Shown here: piece after piece, positions 1 through 10,424 of the stretch | Layout of the letters: every line of letters starts with the position of its first letter | Position numbering within the stretch: position 1 is the stretch's first letter | NCBI GenBank assembly: GCA_021464525.1 | Contig: JADRCO010001066.1 | Coordinates: 1 to 22,883 of the forward strand | DNA from: Rhizophagus sp. LPA8_4_AMF | Lineage: Eukaryota > Glomeromycota > Glomeromycetes > Glomerales > Glomeraceae | Direction: 5' to 3' | Length of the DNA stretch: 22,883 nucleotides | Made by a program: the position numbers and the translations under genes | Notes under the pieces: generated by a model | What the model saw: the letters and a program-made list of their open reading frames with translations, nothing else | What the model was told of the DNA's origin: nothing | The model's database searches: none

Positions 1-114
1 ATTTACAGTAGTTCTTTGAATATCTGATCCAGTATATTTTTCATTGAAATATAAAATAATAGCAGCTTGTTTTATACTTGGATTTGCTAATATGTATTCA
101 TATATTTCTTTTTT
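1..114 (-). pseudogene. Pogo/Tigger (CENP-B type) transposase relic, N-terminal HTH, cut by window edge
   Basis: Read on the minus strand, 38 codons run without a stop off the left edge: they start KKEIYEYILANPSIKQ, continue with YFNEKYTGSDI and end RTTVN. This matches what I know of the first helix-turn-helix of CENP-B/pogo-family transposases (a KxxICEY-like helix, NP spacer, KQxxI-xYFNEKY, then DIxRTTV before the recognition-helix end). A stop codon lies directly upstream in this frame (118-120), and the sequence before it does not read as the usual N-terminus, so this copy is probably broken or starts in another exon. The rest would lie outside the window. The family call rests on motif memory over a short stretch. 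Confidence 0.5.
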
Positions 115-3100
115 ATATCAATGCTAATGGCAGAACATGTTCGATGGATAGGTGGTATTTTTTAACAAAACTGCATAAGCTGTGCAAATTGGGTAAAATG
201 TATACCTTATCAGTTATATTATAGATCACATGATTAGTGTACTTATAAATAGGAAAATTTCCTTATATTTACTATGATATTGATTGGAATTAATAATTAG
301 TGTAATTATATTTTTAATTAATAAAGTGCATCATAATGTTTACTAAAATACTTATTAAATATTTATGTATAGCAATACAAGCTGCATTGAAAAAGTACTT
401 ATAAATGTTAACTTAAAGTATTAAAAAAATACTTAAAAAATTAAATATTTAATAAATAATAAAATTTAATATTATTTTAATGTTTATTTTTTTTATACTT
501 AATAAATGCAAATTTTTAATACTTATCAAATACTGCTGTTTAGTAAATACAAGACTCCATTTGGTTTAACTTCGTGATGTGATTATAAAGAAGGTATTTT
601 TTATATAAAAAAGTTCAGATCAAATTATCTGTACCTTAATGAGAGAAGGAGTATTTATACAAAAGGTGCTTATAAAGGAGGTCGACTGTATACTATAAAA
701 ACAATATGGACTTAAGTACAAACCAATTCAGGTACAAATAAAATTATTCACGTAATATTTTTCATGTCGAATTCATTTCTCACTAGACGATGAAGATTCT
801 TCATTATTCTCCACTATTCATTTTTTGCTCAATATTTGTAAGAATTCTAAATTTTATGCTTTGAAAATATGGTTGATTCAAGAATTTGAAATCTCTCGAC
901 AATTTGTAAGTTAATATATTATTGATAAAATTTGTCATACAGTCTTAACATATGATGGAACCTTCAAAAGTCTCACAAATATTATATAAATCTTTGCAAA
1001 AGTAAGATATAGAGCCTGGAACATTTTTGCCATAATCCTTGAAAATAAAGTAAAGAGACTACTGCTAATCACTATATATAGCGCTTCATGGTAATATTGT
1101 TTCTTTAACCTTCAAATGAAAATTTAAATAATATTTGACAGAAATCCTGTAGATATGGGTGGGATAATTTATTTTAGAAAACTAATGTAAAAAAAGAGTA
1201 TTATTATAAAAATCTCATAATTAGCAATAGATATAAAATAAATTAGTTATAGATATTTTTTGAAAATATGAGAAAGCAAAGAAATAATGTGATTGCTAGG
1301 ACTTGTATTAAATGATCTAAGATTTATGTATTTTCTCCTTCTTCAATAATATCATATTATTTCGCTTTCTTCTTCATTATATATATGAAAAATCATTTAT
1401 ATGTGTATTGGAGACAGTTATAATGGCATAAAATAATTTTTTATTACTTATCTGGCCTTTTTTTTCTAAAATTTTCCCAGATAAGGCTTTGAATTTAACC
1501 AATATATCAAGAATTTTTTCTTAATATTGGCTGATAAGACAGAGACTAGTGACTATCAAAAGATAACTTGAATATCAACTGACTCATAATTTCATCACCA
1601 AATGAGTGAACTAGCGTGAAGTATGACATTTCTAAGGTAAATATATATCAAGAGAGGCACTCACCGCCATTGAGTAAACTAGCACAAGTAATTTTAGCAT
1701 AGTTGTATCCTCATTATTTTCAACTATAATACTAATGTGAAATAATTAAACGAAAATGTTTTGGCTAAAAATCATGGTAAAAAAATCAGGTTAGTTACAC
1801 TAAAATTATGACACGTCTTTTCCTTATTTATATCCTCCTACTTTTACTATCAACCAAGTTTTCATTATGTCCATTTTTTCTCAAAAAATAAAAGATTAAT
1901 TTACTGATGATTGCTGTTTAAGATTTATGAATTACTTAAGTTTTAAGATTTTTAAGGAAGAAGAAGTTCACGAATATTTATATCTCTTTCAAATATGCAG
2001 ATTATATAAAATAATATTTCTCATAATAATACTTCTCTAAGATTAAGTAATTTCGAATCTACAGCATAAATTTGGAAGATTAGTAACTGAGATAAAAAAA
2101 TATTTCTGATTCACATTTAGGGCAGTGACACATATTACGACATATTTAGTTTAATATAAACTTACCTCCTCTTCCTTGTCAGATTTAACAGCCAATCTAA
2201 TTATTATATTATAAATCATGTGATTTTATTAAGTGTAATGTAAAATTTTAACTATCTCCCTTTCTCCTTTAATAATTACGCAATAAGTATCATTCCTCTT
2301 ACCATTACTATTAATTTTCGCAACATTTCATTCTGCCTGAAATTTATTAATGCATTATAATAAAGGCAGGGCATGTATAATTATTACACAAATTGCCTTT
2401 TTTAATAGTGATATAACTTGACTAGTACTTGATTTATGATATATACTTAATTAGAAAAATAAAAAATTTTTTAATGTATAACTATTAGTTTTATAATATC
2501 AATTTATAGTACATTACATATAGATAAATCATATTTAACATATTTTTTGGCAAGAAAAACATTAAAATTGGGATCTTTAATATATAACATATTTTCATTT
2601 TATTATTAAAAAAGTAGAAAAAATTATGCAAATAAAAGAAAAAGTAATATATTAATTCTAATAATAATGATTGATTTAAAATATTTTTTTTTTATTTTAT
2701 AAAATTATAAATAATAATATTTCTTGATTTAATTTTATCAATAAACTTTATTGTACATCTTTTTAACCTTTAATTCAACTATATCTGTATACTTTTATAT
2801 TAGAATATGATAATTTTATTTAGTATATTAAATAATAAAATTAATGTATGTGTATACTTGTAAATTGTAATAAAAATTTTTATATACATTTATTATAAAT
2901 ACTTAGATAAGGTTTTATATATGCACCACATTTGTATTTAAAGGCCCTATTACTAGTAACATTAGCAAAAAAAAAGTGGGAAGAATTATAAGGTTCTTTA
3001 TTGATTATAGAATATTATTACAGATTAGATCATGAATCTTGCATAAATCAAAGGTATGATCAAATTATAATAATAACTTGAGTAAACAATTAGAAAAATT

Positions 3101-3477
3101 GCATTAAAAATTTAGTGAAATATTGTATATTTATTATGTTTGAAAAAAAATCATTTTTATTAATTATTTATACATTTCACTTATAAAGTGTATTTATTAA
3201 TTATACAGTTCAAATCACATATACTCAACTCTATATATCTTTCAAAATCAAAATATTGAATCATATTCTTATAAACGAAATAGTGAAGTAGATTTTAAAG
3301 GATTAATAAATTATGATTATTGCATTATAATGTTGTATGCTGTACTACTGAATGTTTAACTTACATCATAGCACTTTAATATTAATGAAAATACATGAGT
3401 TTATCGTGACATTCTTTGCATTTGTAATTAGTATTTTCTTGTATGATGTATTAAATAATATACTTTCATCTACTTTC
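115..3477. other. Long AT-rich stretch without a recognisable gene
   Basis: No open frame of useful length and no spliceable chain that I could join. It holds many A/T homopolymers, a pair of adjacent hairpins (1447-1530), a diverged 29-30 nt direct repeat (1595-1623 and 1661-1690) and isolated splice-like sites on the minus strand (for example GAGGAG followed by GTAAGT near 2163). The latter may be worn-out transposon exons. Nothing here supports a functional call. Confidence 0.5.
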
Positions 3478-5651
3478 TTAATAATTTATCCAAAATTCTT
3501 GAGGAAATAAATTTCTCATAATCTTCCAGTGCTCAAAAGCTGATAAATGTTGTAATTTATCCAAAGGATTATTTAAATCTGTAATAATATCCGTTACATT
3601 CCTCAATTTGGTTAAATCAATTGGCCATTGCATAAAACTACCTAACATATATTCTCTCATTGCACTACCCATAAAATCATCATTGGTTGGATTTCTAAAG
3701 ATTATTGGTTTAACTGAGGCAAAAAATATCTTAAAAAAAAATATGCATAAAATTAATAACACATTTAATGATAAAAAAAAAATTGAAATTAATAATGAAT
3801 ATATATATATATATACCATGTTTTGAAAGAAACTTTTTTCTGTTGGACCTTCTCTAAAACATTTGTAATATGGAAATACTGCACTAATCGTATTTTTCAC
3901 TAGTGCTAAACTTTCAGCATGTGGCCATTTTTCAGATCCAACAAAATTCTATAATTTTAATATCCAAAATTAATATTTACTGAATATAATTCCTTCAATT
4001 TTATTAACTTACCAAAGCTAAAACACCATCTTTCTTAAGAATTCTCTTAATTTGTTCTAAAGCTTCAAGAGAAAATAACGAAGGAGGAACCGAACCACCA
4101 GTAAACACGTCATGTAAAACATAATCATAAGATTGAGAATGTTCATCATTTATAAATTTTCTTCCATCTTGAATATATATATTGTGCTTAGGTTCAAGAC
4201 CAAAGTAATTTGTCGCGTAATTATAAACTACGGAATCCAATTCTACTATATTTAATAAAACATTATGTGCTTGCAATGACTTTGCTGATACTCCAATTCC
4301 TAGACCACTAAACAATAATAAATAATCTTTATAACAAGATAAAAGAAAAATTAAATGAAAAAAAAAGAACATTGAAATTACATCTGAAGTGCTCTTTCCT
4401 GTCCAACTTGATTCCGATTTTCTATTAATCTTACAGCTGAAAATTACAAGGAATTTAAATATTAAAATATTTTATGATTCCTATTTGTGTATCTCCTCCT
4501 TTCTTTTTTTTTGATTATACCTTCTAAAAAATAGAAAGACCCAAATACCGAATCATTCGTTTTTTTATAAACGCCTCCTAATAATGAGTGACCTGCACGC
4601 ATTACGCGTATATTTCGAGGTCCTATTTCTTCAACAATTTCAATCCATCCGGTAATTGATTCATTTCGTGCAAGAATCGTATATTCTACGCCATCTACAA
4701 TTGTTTTCTAAAAAACAAATTTGAAAAATCTTTCTTAAGAAAGTATCATTATTTTAAATATATAACAGATTAACTAACCTGTGAAATTCCAGTATTGCAA
4801 TGTGGATTAAAATTAGAATTGTATATTGCAATTATTACGATAAATATTTGTGGTAATAATAAGAAACTTGTTGACCGAATTTTATTAGATAGAGAAACAT
4901 CAGCTAATTTTTTATATCTTTGAGCTGCATCTTCAACTAAATTCATTTCACCATAAGTTTTTAATAAAAATTTAAAAAGTGCACCAATTAAAGTTATTAA
5001 TATACTTGCAAAATATAATCTATGGCAAGTTTTACCCCTAGTTTCTATATTATAAAGAACATAGGTTACTGTTACAGTTATTGTAATATGCATAGCAATG
5101 TAAGGAGTCCATCGTATTACTGGGAAGTGCTGTTCCCTTGATAAACGAGCACAAACAACTGTATTAAGATATCCTAATAAGAACATGACCGGGTATGCCA
5201 ACCCAAGCTGCGTAATGTGAGGACCAATAAATGGACCGAGTATTTCACTAAGTCTATATAAAACTTTAATATTTAGCGGTGATAATGCTAATATAATTCC
5301 ACACAAATCAATGCCAAATATTAATGCTCTAGACAATTTTTCATCCCTAACTTTTGAAGTTAAATCTTTTGATTTGGCTACGAATCCGATTCCGATTATA
5401 ATACCAAAAAATAACGAAGCTAAAACCGCTTGATCAAAATATAATGACGAAAAAACATTTCCATAAATTGGTTCAATGTATCGAGGAGATACTTGAAGAA
5501 TTGTTGATGATAAGATTGGAGTAATTAATAATAGTGTCGTTCTAGGTAATGTCCATAATTGTGTTATAGAGAAAACATGTTCATCCTTTTGTTTTTGTGA
5601 TAATGATGATGATGATGAGAGTTGAACATTTCGTTGTCTTCTTCTTGACAT
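3478..5651 (-). CDS. Multi-pass membrane protein with C-terminal spermidine-synthase-like Rossmann domain
   Basis: Six exons join in frame on the minus strand: 5651-4779, 4707-4521, 4436-4382, 4307-4013, 3948-3817 and 3729-3478, with introns of 71, 84, 74, 64 and 87 bp. The product is 597 residues. Residues 1-23 are basic and Ser-rich (SRRRQRNV). Residues about 30-290 hold some seven to eight hydrophobic helices. Residues about 295-597 look like a polyamine-synthase/methyltransferase fold: a nucleotide-binding glycine loop IGLGIGVSAK (372-381), acidic VELD (393-396), QDGRKF (418-423) and YDYVLHDVFTGG (432-443) at the catalytic-Asp position. Membrane-plus-spermidine-synthase fusions exist in fungi and bacteria. 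The classical DxxDP-type putrescine pocket is not visible, since HDVFTGGSVPP replaces it, so aminopropyl transfer is unproven and another SAM-linked reaction is possible. The start at 5651 is the first ATG before the basic stretch. Upstream, 5652-6000 is the likely promoter side. Confidence 0.82.
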
Positions 5652-5910
5652 ATTATTTACAAAAAGAAAAAAATTAAATACGAAAAAAAATAAAATTCTT
5701 GATAATGCTCAAATTTCATCTACTGTTCGGGAACACAACGTTGCACTGTACGTGCACACCGCATACGGGATACGGACATCTCAACAAGAAATTTTTTTTT
5801 TGCAACAATCTCTGACATTTCACGAATACCATTTTTCTCGAAGAATCCAAACCTATCTGATATGAAAGCAAATTTTGGGCTTATTCTTTTTGTGATCGTA
5901 GAAAATAAGA

Positions 5911-5937
5911 GCTGCCAAAAGTATTTCGGCTGGCAGC
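5911..5937. repeat. Short inverted repeat (hairpin) upstream of the spermidine-synthase-like gene
   Basis: GCTGCCA (5911-5917) and TGGCAGC (5931-5937) form a perfect 7-bp stem with a 13-nt loop, in a fairly GC-rich spot about 260 bp upstream of the minus-strand start codon. It could be a dyad transcription-factor site or chance. Confidence 0.35.
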
Positions 5938-7555
5938 AATTAGTACGCTGGAGTTACAGGTTATAAACTCGTTTTACTGATAAACGCAAAAAAAATTTTC
6001 GCTGGTGAATCACCGTAAGTATCGCTTAAATATCCTTTTCTTTCTTTTTTTTCCTTTCTTATCTCAAAGTTCATTAAAAATAAATATCTGATATTGCTTC
6101 TCTTGATTTTATGCTTCTCCCTCGTATTTTATCATAACTCAAATCAATTCATTCTCCAGTAGTGATACTGCGTCGTCTCTTTAATTAAATCATCAAACAA
6201 CCTTTACAACACATTACGTCTTTTTTACTCAATATTGGTTAGAATTTTATGGTAGTTTTAATTATTCATCCAAACTAACTTTGCCTGATGGTTATTACGT
6301 ACTCTTATAAAAAAGTTCTATTGGAAATGATAGAATTTTGATAGTTCCATCATTGTTCCACATGAAAGATGGAATTGTTGAAATCGCGAAAAAAAATTGG
6401 AGTTGGTTGACTTCTTTCTCACATATCGTATGTATTTTCTATTTTATCTTTAATTATTTGAATGTTATACAATTATCATAATTCAGACCAGCATGATCTG
6501 ATGAATCACACATACTCTGAATTAAAACCAACTTAGATCTATTAAACACTGCATCTATGGATTATGGCAATGATAAGCTCTGTCTCTGTCTTAGGCTTTA
6601 TTTCCTGATTATTTTCATAAATAAGCTTTTGGATGTTTTAAAAGTGATATTTATACAATTTGAGTTCTTAAAGTTGATCGCATATGCAATAGGTTTCTGG
6701 AGCTAGTCTTTATGGCAAAATTAAACAAATGAAGAAAAGAATTAAAAAATCGAGTTTTTTACTAGTCGTAAAGAGTAAGTAATTTAGGTTGCAATAAAAT
6801 ATTTAACATAATTTTAAAAGCTTTTTTTTTTCCATTAATATACAACTATATTATCTAGATTATCTAATCTATTGTTCTTGTTGTATCGATTCCGGATATC
6901 ATCAATTGTAGAATATGGTAAATATGCTTTTGATTTTTTTTTTTTTTAAAAAAAAAGCAATTGTAACCGTATATTATTTTTTTTGAATTCATAGAGTTAT
7001 CGTTACAATATTCACAATATATTACAACTTATACTGATTTATTTATGAAGACCAAAAAGTGTGGAAGTTGTGATGAGTCCGAGCATTAAGATGATAAAAC
7101 TACTGCTTTGTGACATTTTGTCAATTGTTCATTGATAGATTGAATAAGTTTGAATTGTTACAATCAATTATGATTTGTTAAACCCTCGCTTAAGTCGATT
7201 AATGAAGTAATCATTCAAGTGGAACAAATGTACAAGTTTATCTTAAGGAGTGATAATAGGATTGTTATTCGATTAGTGGCGGAACAATAGCTAACGGCAG
7301 ATATGGAAGATATGAACTCACTGTTGATTGATAATAATATTGAAGTGAGTATTATGAAAATTTCATACATATTCTTAATTCTAATTACATTATGTAAAAG
7401 AGGACAGGAAGACATTAAGTAAAACAAATTCAAGAAATTAGTATATACATTTGGGATATACGGTATACAGTATATAATACTATTCACACTAATTTAATTA
7501 TATACTGCAATTCTATTAATAGTTATTTGTTAGAATTTGAGTACTAGTTCCTAGT

Positions 7556-7577
7556 ATTCTGATCGAGCGATCGGAAT
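7556..7577. repeat. Near-perfect 22-nt palindrome
   Basis: ATTCTGATCG and CGATCGGAAT flank a 2-nt centre, with one mismatch between the 10-nt arms. It lies in otherwise featureless AT-rich DNA. Function unknown. Confidence 0.4.
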
Positions 7578-8315
7578 ATTTATACCGTTTCATCTATCGT
7601 GTAGCATCAGGATTTTTTTCCTTTTTGAACTAAAAAAGTACCGAATTGATATTTTTTGCGAATTAAATTCAGTCCAATACGTAAGTTACTTTTGTTATAT
7701 TCTTAAAAAAAAAAAAAAGAATAACCTATGATTTAAAAAAAAAAAATTTAAAATATTGAAAATAATAATGATATTAAATAGTAGTGGTATTTTATGAGGT
7801 CATTTTCTTAAATAAATTTTAAATAACAAAATCATTAGTATACTAACCCGTCAATAATACCTTTTTTTTCTGTTATAGCATGGTATTTTTTTCTTATTGA
7901 TATGACAACAAGAAGGAGTGAAGAAGAAAGAATTAACCGGGAGTTTATAATGTACAAAGATATTTTAAATATTTTAGTTGATGAATTTAAATTTTATACG
8001 TTACAAAATAACCTTAAAAGGACATGATTATTCTCTTGTAATTAACAGATAATCAATCAATAAATAAATAGCCTTTTAATTTATCTAAAAAAAAAAAAAA
8101 TTTTATTTGTTTAAATAAATAATATTTTATATGAATAAAAAGAATTTATAGGTATAATAATTTACAAATCGTGAAATCGTGTTGAAATGACTGCAGTCAA
8201 GGCACATATAAATTATATATATATATTCATAAATATATGATATCCTTCAAAACACCGAATCATTCATAAGGTTGATGTTGTCTGTCGAATATATTTTTCT
8301 TATCTCATTAAAACC

Positions 8316-8387
8316 ATCTGTTGGACATCGTATAAGTCGATTGCAACATTAGTTAATCTGTTGAACATGATAAGTCTATTGAAACAA
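8316..8387. repeat. Diverged tandem duplication, period about 40 bp
   Basis: ATCTGTTGGACATCGTATAA (from 8316) and ATCTGTTGAACATGATAAGT (from 8356) begin two adjacent copies. Each continues with a TCGATTGCAACA- or TCTATTGAAACA-like tail. Differences are a few substitutions and a 2-nt gap. Confidence 0.5.
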
Positions 8388-8396
8388 CAGCATTCA

Positions 8397-8891
8397 TTAA
8401 TGCTGAGGGAAAGGTGCATATCCTATTGTGGCAATAGATGGATCGTAAAATATATCTGCAAGGGTCTTCTCTTTTATAAAAGAATTATATTCTTGCACAG
8501 ATATGTTTGAGGCAATCCAGTTAAGGTTCAAGATAATGCCCAAGTGGCGATACGATACTTCTTTCCGGAAGAATGACAAATCTTAGCATAAATGTCGTTT
8601 AAATATGGGAATTGATACATCGAACTGCCCATTTTTTGCATGATCCATTGAATCCTTTCCTACTATACATTAAGGAAAAGTAATCGCCAATAAGCGATCT
8701 AAAATAAAAAAAGAAATGTAAATATAAATTTAATGTATTAGCAATATACAAAGTATTATCATAATTAAATTACCTGTTTCTAGCCAGAATTCGTCAGAAA
8801 GTTCACCGAAAAATCGCCGGTCATAATTATATGGAGAATGAACCTGATCAACACTGGATGAGTTTCAATACAAACTAGTGTGCAATGTTAA
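8397..8891 (-). pseudogene. Broken coding relic with a preserved intron and three in-frame stops
   Basis: On the minus strand two segments read as one frame: 8891-8774 and 8698-8397, separated by a 75-bp intron (donor CAG/GTAATT, acceptor TTTTAG/AT, phase 1). The reading includes SSSVDQVHSPYNYDRRFFGE and DEFWLET before the intron. After it come DRLLAITFP, a stop, GKDSMDHAKNGQFDVSIP, a stop, then SFFRKEVSYRHLGIILNLNW and a terminal TIGYAPFPQH followed by TAA. In-frame stops are at 8867-8865 (TGA), 8672-8670 (TAA) and 8585-8583 (TAA). The amino-acid texture (mixed charged and aromatic residues) is unlike random AT-rich translation, and the splice phase keeps the frame. I do not recognise the family; it may be part of a transposon protein or a dead host gene. 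Confidence 0.5.
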
Positions 8892-8978
8892 CGGCTTTTT
8901 TTTTGGTAATTAAAGTTTCTCTGATGAAACCATTTTCTGAATAACCATAAGTAATTTAGAAAACATCAAATTTAAGAG

Positions 8979-9195
8979 GATCCTTAATTGTTATCATACA
9001 GTTATTTGAATTCATCATGTATTTAAAGACAAGTCAAACAATACGCGTCTAATTTTTATATATAAAAGCCAAACAATTGCGAAAGTATGATCAAATTAAG
9101 TAAGAAATCCTTAATTATTATCCCATTGGAGTAAGATTTTATCCTGTATAGTAACTGTATAAGAATTAAGGATAAATCAAACAAATAGCGTAAGA
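8979..9195. repeat. Diverged direct repeat of about 70-90 bp
   Basis: Copy one (about 8979-9048) begins GATCCTTAATTGTTATC and ends near GTCAAACAATACGCGT. Copy two (about 9107-9195) begins ATCCTTAATTATTATCC and ends near ATCAAACAAATAGCGT. The starts and ends match while the middles differ in length. A third GCCAAACAATTGCG-like piece lies between them at about 9068. Confidence 0.4.
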
Positions 9196-9893
9196 ATTTC
9201 TCAGGTGATCAATGTCGATCACTTTGTCAGATTGCTGCGCAGAGTGAAATGTAATATGCTGTAATATTTAGAAACCCCTATGTATACATAAGTCCTAGTG
9301 GTGTGATTTTATATTAGTTTAATATTATATAATTTACATATAATGAAGAAAATAATTATAATACCAAACCATAAAACCATAAATAATTACAAATTACAAC
9401 GATAATAATAATACTCATGGTTTAACATATCATCCTAAGTTAATTAGTCTTCGATTGACCAATTGCACTTGGAGGCATTGCGAAAAGGATTGGTTTCACA
9501 AATAGGTAGTAACAGGTACAAGCAATTTAACTATGAACAATTAAGGAGGAAATATTTTGATCCTTTAGAAAATTTCAATAATTACTTAACCGAACTCCGA
9601 ACTGGCAAACCGGCTAACTAAATATGAAAAAAATCGGATATTTCACGCAGAAATGAATAAAAATTTGATGTCAGATTATAACATTTAATTACATCACTTC
9701 GGGTTTGTATAAATGATTTACTACTGTATTTCCAGCCAATCATTTAGAATTTCTCATTAAATTACCTAAAAATATATGACAAGAGTATTCCCGAGTTTAT
9801 ACTTTTTATTAATAAAGTTTGTATGATAAGTAGTAAAGTTGGGTAGTCGTTCAAAATGGTTTAATATTTGTATTACAATTATTTAACGCCATT

Positions 9894-9920
9894 TTATTAT
9901 TATTATTATTATTATTATTT
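9894..9920. repeat. TTA/ATT trinucleotide microsatellite
   Basis: About nine uninterrupted TTA-type triplets. Confidence 0.85.
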
Positions 9921-10424
9921 TTAATTTTAATGTTCTAATTTCAGATCGCTTTCTAAAAGATTATTATCAGTTCTACACCTGTTACACCAATTTGGGATAG
10001 TAATATTTGATTTTTCTTTGTTAGTTTTATTAGGAAATTATGTATTAACAAAAATTTGTTAGAAATATGGATATGATTTTTTCTTTAATGTATTTCCCGA
10101 AAATTAAACATAATTACCAACCGAATGTTTATGAATTATTGATGAGAAATGTTTGTTTGTCTAATTTCCATAAATCGATAATCAATTTAATATGTACTAA
10201 TATTTTTTTCTATTTACATAATGATCCGTTGATGATTATTTATATATTATTTATATTTTATTTGTGAAAAGGGTTTATCCAATCAAAAATTTTTTTTTTT
10301 TTTTTACAATAATTAATATAAATTTATCTTAACAAGATAATATCACATCAGATATGATAAATGAATGATATATATAAGATCCTGTCAATAAGGTTTTCTT
10401 TTTTTTTCCCATAAAAACGTTGAA

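Larger units (their letters stand above)
5652..8396. other. Gene-poor AT-rich intergenic region
   Basis: This begins with the 5' flank of the membrane/spermidine-synthase-like gene, which is less AT-rich around 5720-5790. It contains a hairpin (5911-5937), a near-palindrome (7556-7577), several A/T runs and a roughly 40-bp tandem duplication (8316-8387). I found no convincing coding exon. The longest frame here (minus strand, 7215-7487) is low-complexity and hydrophobic with no visible domain. Confidence 0.5.
8892..10424. other. Intergenic region before the seven-helix gene
   Basis: This contains a diverged direct repeat (about 8979-9048 and 9107-9195) and a TTA microsatellite (9894-9920). 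A 66-codon frame (10067-10267) is rich in Phe, Ile and Leu and is probably a by-product of AT-richness. I see no RNA gene. Confidence 0.5.

Noticed and set aside
338..548. Possible small element with TTTACTAAA/TTTAGTAAA ends
   Set aside because: Only 9 nt match cleanly, there is no target duplication, and such matches are common in AT-rich DNA.
3608..3826. 72-codon plus-strand frame
   Set aside because: Antisense shadow of exons 5-6 and the last intron of the spermidine-synthase-like gene.
5997..6500. Possible plus-strand transcript starting near a GTAAGT at 6014
   Set aside because: A donor-like site exists, but no open frame or convincing downstream exon joins it.
7060..7100. Hammerhead-ribozyme-like string TGATGAGTCCGAG
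   Set aside because: The conserved C before TGATGAG is a G, no GGAC closes stem II and the GAAA box is missing, so the catalytic core cannot form. At most a decayed remnant, more likely chance.
7215..7487. 90-codon minus-strand frame
   Set aside because: Hydrophobic, low-complexity, with no recognisable motif; no spliced continuation found.
10067..10267. 66-codon open frame on the plus strand
   Set aside because: Composition is dominated by Phe, Ile, Leu and Tyr as expected from AT-rich DNA. There is no domain, and the following gene has its own start at 10425.
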